Below are positions 47,429 to 60,816 of a stretch of DNA of 64,000 nucleotides, piece by piece. This stretch comes from Orthonyx spaldingii (Eukaryota > Chordata > Aves > Passeriformes > Orthonychidae): the NCBI GenBank assembly GCA_013397795.1, contig VZTJ01005976.1:372001-436000 (forward strand), read 5' to 3'. The notes under the pieces are model-generated. The model saw only the letters and a program-made list of their open reading frames with translations, searched no databases and was not told the DNA's origin. Position 1 is the stretch's first letter. The number at the start of each line of letters is the position of its first letter. Made by a program: the position numbers and the translations under genes.

Positions 47429-49726
47429 AACACAGGGGTGCACACATGGAAAATATCGGCTTGCATACCAACGATCATGAGTTCCCTTCCTGCTGGTCAA
47501 CACTCTGCCCCTGGTTAATTATTTTTCCACCCTGTTAGCAGGTAAGGAGGACAGGTGTTTTGACCTTGCTGTAAGTGGTATTTTGTTTCTCTCTTGCAGC
47601 TTGATAGAGCTTGGGTCAATCCGTTTCAAGTGTTGCCATCCAGGTCTGACCGTGGTGCTGGGGAACAGGATGCTGGGTGGCACGAGCAGGAGCTGGTGCC
47701 CCAAACCACAGCCCAGTGGCAACCCCAAAACACCCAGAGCCGGGGCTGCCCTGTGGCATCACAGGAGCAGTGACATGTGTCACGTAAGCAGCCACGCTTC
47801 AGACTCTGGTTGGCAGCTGTGAGGAATAAAACCACTTAATTTTAGAGTGAAAGCTCCTTTGCTGCTGTTGTCAGGAGCTGGGTTAGCAGTGCTGCACACA
47901 CACAAGCATGCACATACATGTGCTTACCACCAGCTGTCTTTTTTACAGTGTTACCCCACCGGTACAACTAGGAAAAGCTCCATGGTACATGCATACCTGA
48001 TCTCCAGGCAAGCTAACCTGAGCCTCCAAGGTGTTCACCATAGCTTGACAACTCTTTTCAGTTAAATTCTCTCCATGATTTCTCTATTGTCCCAATGGGT
48101 TTTGTTTTATTAAAAAATTAAATGTTTTTCTTGTTAAACTGCAGATCTTGGATACAGTAACACTATGCTGATTTTCTTTTGCCTGTAACACTTCTGCAAC
48201 TTAATGCTTCCAGCCTTCATTCTCCCTTTTTGTTTCCCAGGTATTTTCTTACCATCCTATGCAGCCTCCTAAGAGATGATGTTCTTTCCAGGTATCAGCT
48301 GAAAAATGCAACTGCTCAGAATAGAGCAGAAATGGGAAGGCAATCTGTCAGTCTGGAATGAGTAATTCAGTTCTTTGCAAAGCAGGGGTTGCTTTTGTTA
48401 AAAGCAAAAAAGGGTGAAAAGATCTTAAAGGCAAGATACCTTCACAGCAAGTTATACATTCCTACATTTAATTCACTCAGGTGGAATCACGAGCGGCTCT
48501 TACTCTCCAGTACTCTGCAGTGGCAAAACAAAAAGTATCCATAACTTCTGTGTCATTCTGCCTGCCTTAACATCCCAGGAATATTATTTTAAAGAGATAG
48601 GTTCTTCCTGGAAATTTAAAATTAAAAAAAAAATTCTTATAAAATTTGAAATGCAATTTCCATGCTGTTAAGAGCACATAAAAAGTCATATCCTCAAGGA
48701 AACATGCAGATGAAGAGTACAACACTCTGCTTTTACACCTCATATTAAAAGAGGATCTCAAATGCTCTTTTCTGGTGTCTGGGTCTCAGCATGAGCGCTG
48801 CCTGTCTGTGCCACCCACAGCACCTGCCACAGGACGTCTCATGCAGACTTCATCCTGGTTTTGAAGGATTCTTTCTGTAGGATGACATAATCCAAACTAA
48901 TCGAATCCCAATTATTTCATAGTGCATTCTAACATAGAACAGGAAGATCAGGCCAGCCTTGAGCCCAGATTTGCTTGTCTCTGCTCAAGCAGAAATAAAT
49001 TACTACTAAGCCATGAGGTTTTCTTGCATGCCCAGATTTTCATGGTGAATAACCACCAGTGCTGAGGTCCTAGCCAAAGACTTGAGCTCCCACATTTGAT
49101 TTATGGCACATAAATCAAGACGGCTTATGTGATGAAAGCACTTGTATTATTTGCCTGTCCATGCAGAGCTGTCTCGCCTTTTTAGTTCTTTATTATGGAG
49201 AAAGATTGTAAAGGCTCCCCAAGTGGAGAAAATTACATCTCTTATTTCCTGATGGCATTCAGAATGAAGATTTTCTCATAGTTTTAAAATTACAGTGCCC
49301 AAACCCTAAATTAAGACTATCCCAGTGTGGAAAAGGAAGGCTCTGCAAAGGAGGTAATCCTACCTCACCTAACCATCTTGGTGGAGTTCAACATGTTTTC
49401 TCTGGAGGTGCCTGACAGCTGGATCCCATCCATCCAGTTGTGGTCTTTCTTAAATAGCTGGCAAGTTTCCTGCCTCATTCACCATCCTAATGAACATCAC
49501 ACTTTCTGGGAAAAATTACTTCAGCTCTCTGAAGATTCAGGGGAGCCATGAAAAACTTGAATAAGACTCTTACATTCTTTAGAGCTCTGAAGCGAGGGAA
49601 GATTTCCAGCTCCCTGACTAGCAGCTCCCTTGTTGAGATGGTATTTGGCACTTTCTTCTCCTCATTCTGAGGAGAGGCAGCCAAGGAGGAACCAGCCTGC
49701 TTCTGTCCATGCACTGGAGATGTGTT

Positions 49727-49744
49727 CACACACACACACACACA
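49727..49744. repeat. CA dinucleotide microsatellite, nine units
   Basis: Nine uninterrupted CA units form an ordinary short microsatellite. It is a potential length polymorphism with no gene nearby. Confidence 0.95.
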
Positions 49745-52700
49745 GATATGCACCCTTGCACACTCTGCCACAGATCCCCTTCCCCCAGCTCCTCCTGGTG
49801 CCTTCCCTGTATGTGGCAAGTGAATAAAATGAACAACTGTGGCTGCTGCAGCCAAAATAAGGCAAAAGCATGGAGAGGGAAGGAGCCACAAGAACAGAGG
49901 CAAGAAAGGCACAGCAAATCTATGAAATCAGGCCAGGTAAGGGGAAGGACTGGGGCTAACCTGGTCAGATTAATTCTTTTGGCTCCCGGCAAAACAGCAT
50001 GCCCTTGCTGGGGGCTCAGCAGTCAGGCCAGAGGAAGATAAAAACCTTGCTCTGGAATGGCATAGGTCTGAGAAGGACATTGGGTTTGCCATGCCCACGA
50101 CCACCACACATCCCATTTTTGGCCATGCTACCCCAAAGCCACCCTACCAGTGATGCTTTCTGGGCAGTTTCTTGTTGTCCACCCCTGTGGTCACCTCCAC
50201 AGCTGCACTCTGCCAGGTGGCTGAGGCCCTGCTGGGTAAGTGTGGCTTCCAGGTTTCTCATGGCTAGCACCCATCAATCCTGTAACTGCCTGTTCCCACC
50301 CAGATGGAGAAACAATTGGCCTGGTGTTTTCTTTAAAAGTTAGCCAGATTCTTGGCACCTTTTCCCCACTGGTTTCCAAGTTAACTCTGCCTAGCAATAC
50401 CCTAAACAAGTCCAAATCTGCTCTCCTGAGGTAGACTCCTAAATCTGCAGCTTGCCTACTTAGTCTTCCTTCAGAGCCTGCACCTCAGGATGAGGAGGTG
50501 GCCCCATGGTCTCAGTCATCAGCTCACACATCATTAGTGATTTTCTTTCCTATTTTCATTACTCACTGAGTTTAGATGCAGATCTGCACTGATGTTTGGC
50601 ATTTCAGTGCTGGAAGAGGTGTCTTTCTGAGCACTTCTCAATGCACACTCACAAGAGGCTGTGTCATGCTTTACCTTATCCACGTACCAGATAGAGACTG
50701 AGCAACCAGAGGTATAACACTAGCAACTCTGACAGAATGTTAAAAGTTGGGCAAGAAAACAAACCATCATTGCAAATGGTTTGAAAAAAGGTGCTTCAAC
50801 ACTCCTCACCAAGGTACCTGGTGGGATCAAGGCCTGGGGACAAGAGCAGCTCTGTTCTCCCCATAGTTTGAAAGGGAAATAAAGTTCCAGCATATTTTTC
50901 TCACTGGACTTTTCTGGCCCAGGAGGAAGAAGCATTTACATTACAGTAATCCCATATTACAGTGCTGCCAGTTTTGCACCTTTCCTTTTGCTACCTGGCT
51001 GCCACATCCAGTCCTCAAAGCCCTTGCTCCTCTGGTTTCTGCTATGAGAGGGCTCCTGCTGCCAGAAGCTGCCAAGGGTTGGTCTGACTCAGAATCCAGG
51101 CCCTACATAGCCTTCTCTGGCTTCTCTTTGAACCAGTAAACTTGTCCTTTCTCAGCCTTCTCCTTGCAAAGCAGGACACACAGTGACTGTGTGCACATCT
51201 GCAGTACCCTCCCATAGGGCTGCATCATCTTTGCTGCCTCCCCTGCCAGGGATCACTCTTGATGTAAGTGCTTCCACCTGCTTTTATGCCAGGGTAAATC
51301 TGGGCCGTAATTAACCTATTTTCTATTATGTAACTAGCTACACCCAGGAACAAAAAATAAGTTGGGTTTTACCCAGACCTCCTGCCTAAGAGCTTGGCCT
51401 CAAACTGCTCTCCCAGGTCTCCAGGGAGAGAGCTTTCAGTGGTGCTACGTTCTAAGAGGCAGTTCTTGTCTCTGGCTCTCAAGGAGCTGCTGTTGGAGAC
51501 CCAGCCCTCAGTCAGAAACCCAACTCTGCGAGCCTGTGCACTCAATTGACCTAAATGTCTGCTGGCATTTGGTAAGGCAGGTGAGTAAACCCGAGGGGCC
51601 GCAGCTGACAGTTGTTCACCCTGGAGACTAATAGCTGGGGACAGCGTGTGTGGAAGTCCTTGAGACTTCCCCACAGACATCCACTGCAGCATAAACGGGA
51701 AGGGGGGAGTGAGAGGTGAGAGGTGTCAGGAAGACAGGCAGCCTTCTGCCTCCTGGGGAAAAGGTATCTCCTGGGAGGCTGGCATTGCCCAGGGCAAGGG
51801 GAGGCAGCTTCTTCTGAGAAACCTTCCAAACGGTGGCAGGCAGGCTGGCCCCACAAACCTGCCTTGAGGCAGGGAGGTATGTGCCTGAGCACCAGGCACA
51901 ACTGTGTCCATTTTTCTTTTCCTGCCTATTAGACCCATAGGTGCTTGATTTCACCATGCAAAATAGGAGTTTGGGAGCACTAACTCTCACTCCAATGGGA
52001 AGAGCTGACAGCCCATTTGGCAGAGGGTTCTTGTAGCAAATAGGGATTCAAATTCCCTCCAAGAGAGGCTTGCACTCCATTGGAAAAGGATTGGAGAGGC
52101 ACTCCTTCCATTCTGAATGGCCTGGTACTTCCTCTTGTCTAGGTTTGAAATAAAGGTTTGGGGACATAACTTCAAGAGGAAGAGGGAGATAAGGGCAGCA
52201 AATCCTGGGTGCAGGATTCATATCTGCCTCAACTCTTGATAATAGGCAGAATCCAGCCCCAAGAGCTGTCTCACATGTTTCCCACAGGCCACCATTGTGG
52301 GGGTCCCTGCCTGGCACATTGTTCTGTGGATCCTGCTTGGTGGACCCTTTTTCCCTGCCTCCAGGTGGTCCATACTGCATATGTTAGAGAGTCCTGTAAG
52401 GGCAGAGTGCCCAGCCTTGGAGCATCATGGCCTGGCACCAAGAGTTTCCAAATATCCAAGCCAGAGGTATGAATGGAGTAAAGCTGTTGCTGGTACCTTC
52501 ATCCCAGTGAGCACAGCAAGGCAAAATAAATGCTGTTCCACTCAGCCTGCTGGGGTTTGTTCCCTGTGCCCCACACAACACATGCCCCCTCAGAGGGTTG
52601 GTGCTTCATTCTGGGCTCTGCAGAGGCAATTGTCTGCTGCAGAAGCTGCCAGCATGAAAGAAGGTAAGCAGGAAAAACAGAATTGTACAGAAGCACTGTG

Positions 52701-54002
52701 AGTTCAGGATGTCAGATTTCAGTTTTCCCACCCATCTTCAGACTGGGAACAAGGTGCTTATGGCATTAAGTGCCTCATCCACATTTCTTCTGAGTTTTTT
52801 GACAGTGAAATATGAGCATCTTGTTTATCACCAATACTTACTCACTGTGCTGGAGTTATGTGAGCGGGTTCAGTGCACAGCTCTGAGGACTCCGTGTTTT
52901 CCATGCAGACACCCTTTTGCAGCTGAGCCTGCAGAAGCACCTTGAGGCCTTGAGCTGAAGTTCTGCATTGCTGCCAGGCCTGGAGGGAACCTGTTTTCTC
53001 CCCCTTCTGAGGCAGCCTTTTCAAGGCCACCGACCACCTGGGGACTGAAATGTCACCATTTTTTTTCATGCTAATCCTGATGTTTGTACTGAATTTCAGC
53101 TGGATGATCACCAGTCCTTCTGGAGTCAAGCTGAGCTGTAGTACTGCTGGGATGCAAGAAGGGACTTGTGTCCCTTAGCTCCCAGTTAGGTTTCTGGAGA
53201 TGTAGTTTTCATTCTCATTTTTGTTGCACAATGTTAAGCAAATGATCTGCAGTCAGGTTTTTCAAACACTCAGCATTCACCAGCAAAGCTCAGTCTTCAA
53301 AGCATGCAAGTCTTGCTAATGCATCATGATGGAGGGGCAGATTTTAGCAGGAGATTTTTGACATATAATTTTTTCATTTTTAGGGGTTTTTTTTCAACCA
53401 GAGTACTGCTATCTTAGATCAGTCTGGCTCTCTGCATTCTGTTTTCTCTCTGGTTAATCCTATACATAAAGATGCACACATCACACTCAGAATATGAAAT
53501 AATACCGAGTCAAAAATACGAGTTCAGATTTAGTTGGTTTGAATGGTACTCTCAGGCTTTCCTGAATGTAATTGTTATTTGTAAGTGTTCTCAAACACTT
53601 GAGAAAAAAAAATTTATGCTGTGGGTTGTCTGCAAATGTTCATTTTGACAAGTTGCTGTCTGTTACTGGTATTGGACTAGTCACACAGTGTATCTTATGT
53701 TCCCTAACTGGATGACAAGCTTGGAAAACAGAAGAATAGCAAGTGATAGATACTAGCATGATTTCTGGTTATTTTTTACAGTTTCTGATTTCATGGGCAC
53801 TGGAAGCTCTACAAATTTCATAAACAAGATATTAGGAATGAGGAACTTATTGGGAAATATGCCAGCCATGGCAACTTTGTCAGAAAATGAAAGCCTTAAC
53901 GATGCATCAGGTAGCTTCCCTTCATAAAATGGCATTCAGTTACTGAGATGTACAAGGAAAAGCTTATAGGAAATAATCAATAGCATACAGTAAGGTTTGA
54001 TA

Positions 54003-54053
54003 TGTGAAACACTTGTCTAAGTACTCCTGGCACATCAGAAAAAGTGTTTCACA
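54003..54053. repeat. Inverted repeat with perfect 12-bp arms
   Basis: TGTGAAACACTT (54003-54014) and AAGTGTTTCACA (54042-54053) are exact reverse complements separated by 27 bases. A third related stretch, GTGTTTCATAT (54055-54065), could compete for pairing with the left arm. It is in AT-rich intergenic DNA. Confidence 0.75.
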
Positions 54054-57000
54054 GGTGTTTCATATTTAGTTAAACACAGGGGAGAAAAAAGGGGAATGTA
54101 CTTGGAGCTCAAAACAACACTGAGCAGCCCAGACACTAATAATCTTTTTGCCCTCTTAAGGTGTTCTTCATGCCACTCTCTTTCCACTCTAATAAGTTCA
54201 ACATAGTTTCAAGCTAGAACAACAATCTCACAGAGGCACCTTGTTTTCAGGAACTTCTGCCTAATGTGTACATAGCAAGCACCTGGTTTCCCAATCAGTT
54301 CTTGCACAGAACTGCAACAATTGACCATCTGATTCTTGAGTTACAGCTCAGTGCAGTTTACTGGTCTGACAAACATATGCCATCCATCAATCAAACAAGC
54401 TATTTAAATTAACTGTAAGAGTTATAGTTAATAGAATTTTAACTGATTTTTTAAAATGTATTTCAGAATAAAACTCATACTTAAACTATTAATGTTTAGC
54501 TAAAGGGATTGTAATTTGTTCCAAAGAGAAACTGCAGTATGGGATATGTGGCTTTGGTAGCATTCCTTAACCACAAGAAATTTGGCTTGGTAGGATATTG
54601 CCCCAGAGCTTCTGTTGCAGTTATTCCCCAGACTCAGTTCTTCTCTGCTCAAGGCTTCATATTCTAACCTGTCAGAATCATGAAAAGGGATTTTGAAACT
54701 GAAACATGACCTTCAAGTCAACACATGAGTGTGTCCAACCTGAGAGGTGGGTAATAAAGGAAAATATTCATTTCAGGCCCCTTTCCCTTTAAGCTCCTTA
54801 AAAAGAAAGCAGGACTCCTTCAGAGGCTTTGGACTATGGCATCAGCACAGAGTGATGGTTGGGATCAGTTGGTCCAAAATGTGTAATGTTGTATCACAGC
54901 CTATATGGTAGTAACAGATTTAGCCTGAATTAGGGGATCAGAATAAGAACACTATTGCCACAGTTGAAAGACCATGTCCATATTATCCACCCCGAATAAG
55001 AAGCATTCGCCCTACCATCTGTGCAACTAAATTGCCTGGAACACAGGCTTCATGACTTTTGGTGATTTATGGAAGATGAAGGTCAGGTAAGAACATCCAC
55101 AGATATCAAAAAAGATATCCAAATTAGGAAAATTGTGACCATAGTGGGGAAAAGCTTTGAAGAACCTAAAATAATCTAGCTGGACGGCAACTCAAGGCAC
55201 AGGAAATGCAATGCAGATAAATGAAAGAAAGTACCTGCTAAAAGGAAAAAAAACCTACACATCAGAGTCCTAAATGAACCCATTGACTCTGTAAAGAAGT
55301 GGATGTAATGCTGGGTTTAGGCAGGGGCCATACAAGTAGCACAAAAACGAAATAGGAAAGTCTGCATACAAACAGAACACAATTCACATACCACATGGCC
55401 GCTGCCAGCCCACTGAATGTGATGGGAACCAGGGTGAGGAAACACCACGGGCCCAGCAGCAAGGCCTTTCTCCCTCTGTTTGGCAGACATCAGCAATTTA
55501 GAAAGCACTTATGAGGCCCTAGTAAAGAGCAGGTCTCTCCTGTAAATGCTTTCAGCTTGACTAACACTTCCATAGGCAGCTCTCAAAGATAAGCAGCACA
55601 GTCTTAGAGAAGTGAAGGGATTCAAATCTGTAGATGAGTTGTGAACAGAAGTCAAATGAAAAAAGAGGTTGCCCAAGGAACTGTTTCAGCCTCTGTACTA
55701 TCATTTAATTCAAATCTCATTAATCACTATGCCAACCATACAGGTTTAAAGGCAGAATTACCCATTTCTGATGGGGGATAGTAACTGAGGGACTGCAAGT
55801 GTCATGGCCCTCTCTGCAAAAGACAGAAAGGCCTGAAAAGTGTAAAATTTACCTAAGCTGAGGTGGTTCTGGACCTCACTCTAGAAATGGATTCCAGCAA
55901 CTAGTGCTACCTTATCACCCCATATATTTAACAGGGAAGGACAGAGATGTTATTCCTCGCTTGCCACTACCACAGACAAGGTGAAGTCACCCATCAGCCA
56001 AGGTAGAATTCACCTAACATCAGGCAGGGAGAAGCTGGGCGGCTGCTGTGTGTCGGCTGCCTCCCAGCTCCTCTGCAATCACTGGAGAGAGATCAGGCAC
56101 TGTCATGGGTGACTCACCACCTCCTAAGAGAGGTGTCTGAAGTAGGTGGCGTGACTCATCCCTGGGGTGGTCCTCTCCACAGATGTTCACAGGATCCTAG
56201 ATAGTAGCATAAATTACATGCCTGCCTTTCTGTCCTGTCTTGCATGACAAGACATTATTTTCTCTGCTATCTTGCACATACTTAGGACTTTTGGAGGAAT
56301 GCACAACCTTATCTGGGACTTGATGCACTTAGTTAAGGCTTTATGTATGCAGGAGGCTAGAAGTACAAAATGGTTTTCACAACTTTAGACAATTTGTGCT
56401 TCACTTATATTACATCTCAGGCCTTTCCTTTCATGTGATGGCAGTATCAGCAAGGTCAGAGTGAGAGTAAGGCCCAAACTCTGGCAGATAACCAGTGTAG
56501 GCAGCACTGCACTGGTCATCATGTTCTAAGCAGCAGTGCAGAATATTTTATCACTAAGGTGGTAAAACATGGGACACTGAACACAGAACATTTTGACATC
56601 CTATCCTGTGTTTTCCATCTTCCCATGAATTCACAGCATATTAGCAGACATGCTGAGGAGTGGATTGTCAGAAAGTCTGTAGTCTTATAAGAGCTTGTTA
56701 TGTAAAGACTAAAACTGAATAAATTAGAAAAGCTTAGTAAGTAGCCGTCTTGCAATACTAGAACCAAGAAAAAAGTTCTTATGTTAGGTCAGATGCAGAG
56801 AGAAAACCAGTAATTATCTGGAAACTGCACCAGCTCAATATACCTGGGCACCTGTGGCCAGATGTCTCCTCTCAACTTGGAGGCTGGCAGAACTGCCTGC
56901 ACAGGACCCAGAAAACAAAAAGCAGGAATCAGAAACAGTATTAGGATTTCCTTTTGGGGAAATCTGGAGATCTGCTAGCAGGACATCTGGGATGCCACCT

Positions 57001-57719
57001 CTACTCTCTAATAGTTTTGTGTTAACACATCTCTGAATAAAAAGCATAAAGTCCTCCTGAAGGCAAAAAAAAGAGATTGACTTCAACATTTATGGAGTCA
57101 GGCCACAAGGAAGGGATCCAAAAGCTTTGCTTTGCATCCAGATGTGCTTTCTGTTGATATCATCCCTAAGGGGATAAGCATTTTTCTGTCTGTCAGACTG
57201 TGGTTATGTTAAATGCTTTAAACCCATGTCTCATAATGAGCACCACTGAGAGCACTGGCTCTGTGCAGCAGATGGCTGCAGAACATGAGCGCCCTGAGAA
57301 ATCCAGGGGATGGTCTTGAGCTGTGTTTTTATGTTATCTGCCTTCAGCTGGCACTGGGAAACCCAATACATCACTCTGACACTGAGGGTGCTAAGCCTCC
57401 ACCAGCATAACACCCCAGCAGAGGTCCTGCCTTCCTGAGGTGCAGTTTGGAGGTGTGATTTCACTGCTTGCACACACAGTAGTAATTTTCACCTGTAGGG
57501 AAGGATAACTTTTGTGCCTCTTATGACTATCTGGCTTTTTCTTGGCACATTTCAAAATGCCACCTTTCTGGGCATCTTGGAAATGAAGTGAATAAAGAAG
57601 TGGGTCAAATCGCCTGTCCTTGAGTAGAGGGACACAAAATAAGCACTGTATTTCAAAACTGGTTAATAATGTTCATGGAGGGCTTGATTCCACCAAAGTT
57701 AGTCATGCTGAGTAGTTTC

Positions 57720-58190
57720 TTTTTCCACAAGTAGCCTATTCATCTCAATTAGATTAGTCACAGCACAAGGAGAACAGAATTGGACTCTGAATAATTTCAA
57801 TTAATTTTCTGCTGTAAAAAAGCACTATTAATTAATATTTCCCGTTTCCTCGGCATTTGGCAAATATGTTTTAACTATGCATAAATATTACTCATTTTCT
57901 ACATTTTCTTCACATAAAACATTTTTGATAGTTTGTCAAGTTCCACTTAGCTTTTTAATACAGTTTTTTGTCTAAGCATAATTCACTGCATGATCTAAAC
58001 AGAAGTGCCAGCCCAGACCAGGCATTGCTTTATTCTGCTAAAGTTTAGAGTCCTTGCAATGAAGGCCAAATTTTTTATGTACAGAATTGGGAGAATTATT
58101 TGACTGATCTAATGAAATTACTAATATTTAATGTTATCTATTCTATGTCTTTAATATTATCTTACCTATGTAGGGAAGTGCTGAGTTCTG
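57720..58190. promoter_or_regulatory. AT-rich island, candidate non-coding regulatory element
   Basis: About 470 bases of strongly AT-rich sequence are packed with TAAT/ATTA cores (for example ATTAATTAAT near 57830), an octamer-like ATGCATAAATA near 57878, and no open frame. Such composition is typical of deeply conserved enhancers near developmental genes. Conservation cannot be tested here, so this is only a candidate. Confidence 0.25.
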
Positions 58191-59755
58191 CATTTGATCC
58201 TCATGGTAGAACACGATGCAATTTTGAATCAAAACTCCCTTCCACTCTTACATGCTGCTCTGGGTCTTCTTCTGTGTAGGATAAGATGTCCTCTTCTGAA
58301 AACCAGTGTGGTGAATAGATCCCAGAGTATCAGTGTGCAGGTATCTCTAAATATAGAAGAGAAGGATCTTGTGGAGAGTCTAAAGTGAACATATGGCCTC
58401 AGGATCAGAGGTAGTGACTTTGCTCCAAAAACATAACTGAAGGAAGGAGCTGTGCTTCCAGAAATATGTGCTACAGCTGGATGGGATCCCTACATCAGAG
58501 GGCAGTGCTTCCCCTGCCCCCAGGCAGGAAGGGAGGGGGTATTGACCTTCAAAATCAAGGGTGAGATGTTGTTCCTGAGTTTAACCCTGTTGGTCCCGCA
58601 TGCCTAAAGGACTCTGTTTCTGTATCTCTGCTTCTGATCATAAGCAAGGGTATAAACAGCTTAATGAAAGGTTCAGCATAAGCTTCCAGAGGGAAATGGA
58701 GATTCATCTGCCATCAACAGCATCAGTGGGATACTGAGGAGGTCAGGGCAGTCAGGTGAACTTTGGAATTGAGGTTCACCAGCTCCAATCTGACAGAGAC
58801 ATTCCTGGACCACTTCTGCAGACAGAGGTGTTCCATGACTCAGTACCATGGGGAAGGGGGGCACTGGTTGCTTGCCTGATCTGCTGCCAGATAAATGCTA
58901 GTACTTAGTGGCACCTACGCAGTTTTCCATCAGAAATATTTTTAGCTGATTAAAAATCTGGCCAGTTCTGCCCAGGGGAGTCTTCTGTGAGAGCTTCTGG
59001 AAACATCTGAACAAGTTCCACCTGCCACCTGCATACCCACAGGGGTTTTAGGTGGCATTTGATGAGGTCCAAGTCTGTGCTCATGTCTAAGAGCTTGTCT
59101 TTGACATGCTACAGGTGAGTTATAAAGGTTAGAGGAAAATCTGAGAAAGGGAGAAACTGGTTTCACTTGATGCTTAGACATCTTTTTAACTTCTCCTGTG
59201 AAACTGATACCTGCCAGCAGTTTCACTCTGTTGTCTTACATAACTATACCAATTCTCTTCCCTGCATTGCTGCTCCTGACAGGCACACAACCATCCCCTC
59301 CCAAACAAGCAGCTGATCTCCATGAGGCTAACCAGAAACTTAAGGAACCAGATCGAGAACCACAAAGCAGAGAGATAGCTCACTTCCATTAAACTCTACG
59401 GATATTAGGCTGTATTATAGATCAGAACCTTAGTTATTCTGAACACAGTGTGTGAGCAAACGAAAAAATCGTGCTATGAATACAAAAGAAGTACATTCGT
59501 TTCACAGTGCTGCACTGGGTTATACAGATGACATTACAGAGGAATAGCTTCGGGGAAAACAATGTTTGTCAGCATCCTGGAATACTGAAAATTTAAAATC
59601 CATGAGCAGAGAAACTAAAGAGATGATCAGACCTCTTCAACCAGTCATCCAGAATGCAGTATTAATTTGCTGCTCTACCAAACCCTGAAATGCCATTCTT
59701 AATAGATGGGGAGTGATTTGCTAAGATCCGTGTTATTCGCCTCTGGGATTTATAG

Positions 59756-59793
59756 AGATAACAGCAAGATCAGATAGAATTAACACCTTATCT
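59756..59793. promoter_or_regulatory. Cluster of three GATA motifs in 38 bp
   Basis: AGATAA (59756-59761), AGATAG (59772-59777) and the reverse-orientation CTTATCT (59787-59793) lie at 15-16-base spacing. All fit WGATAR. Hexamers like these are frequent, but this density and near-regular spacing is less usual. Confidence 0.35.
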
Positions 59794-60801
59794 TATAATA
59801 TCTCATTTCTCTGAGAACATCTGAAAACACTTTACAAGTAGTAGTGATCCTTCACTGATGCGTGGTACACTGAACACACTGCAGAAAAAGTCACTTCAGA
59901 AAAATGGACGAAGGACCACTGTTGCTCTCCTCCTTAGCAATTATAATCATAGGCAGAAACAAGAAAAACTTTCCATCATTGCTTTGCTTAATGGACATTT
60001 CTTTTAGAGTATTACCTGTAAAATAATTAAAAATAAATGGTGCACATAGGTACTATTTTTCCTTACCATAGAAAAGGTTTCCCATAGGACCAGTAATGGC
60101 ACACTACAGCAGTGATACTGGTCTCCATTGTCTCAGAAGCTGCATTTTCTAGTTGCTGACACTGAACAGCTGGTCTGATTTGTTTCACATAACAAAGACA
60201 GTATAAATTAAGTTGCCATGTGAAACAAGAATGAATCCCCCCCACAAAAAGATATGCAATACCTTTTATTTAGCTTGATACACTAGAACTGTTCACAATA
60301 CTGAAACCTACCATCCTGCAGTGAGGGAAAGATACATATTGGGCCATTTCTTTGAACACCAAAGACATTCCCCTAGGCTTTGACTTTAAGAGTAGGTGAA
60401 TTCATATAAAATATGGATTTTTATCTTTACAACTTTAATGACATTTCTGCAGTATAGCTGTGTTTTTCTTCAACAACGTAGGATTTTTTCCTGTCATTCA
60501 CACAAACACAGTTATATACGGGGGTTAATGAATATCCAGTTTGCAGATGGTACCCCAGGGACCTGTGTTTTACCGTAAGGATGCTCCTTCAACGGATCTC
60601 TCACTTACCTGTCAACTTGGAGGTGTAAGACTGAGGATTTCTGCATTTTCATTTCACTTATACAAGTACTGCCTTTAAAAGAAATTGTTTCTGGCAGCGG
60701 TCCACTGGAGTTTCTGAATGACCTACTTCCCTCCTGAGAGATGACTCCTAAAACCACTTAATTCAAAGGCAGTTATCCTTAATTCTTTAAAAACACTTTG
60801 G

Positions 60802-60816
60802 AAAAAAAAAAAAAAA
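60802..60816 (+). repeat. Poly(A) run of 15 bases
   Basis: A simple homopolymer in AT-rich intergenic DNA. No retrogene is recognisable upstream. Confidence 0.9.
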
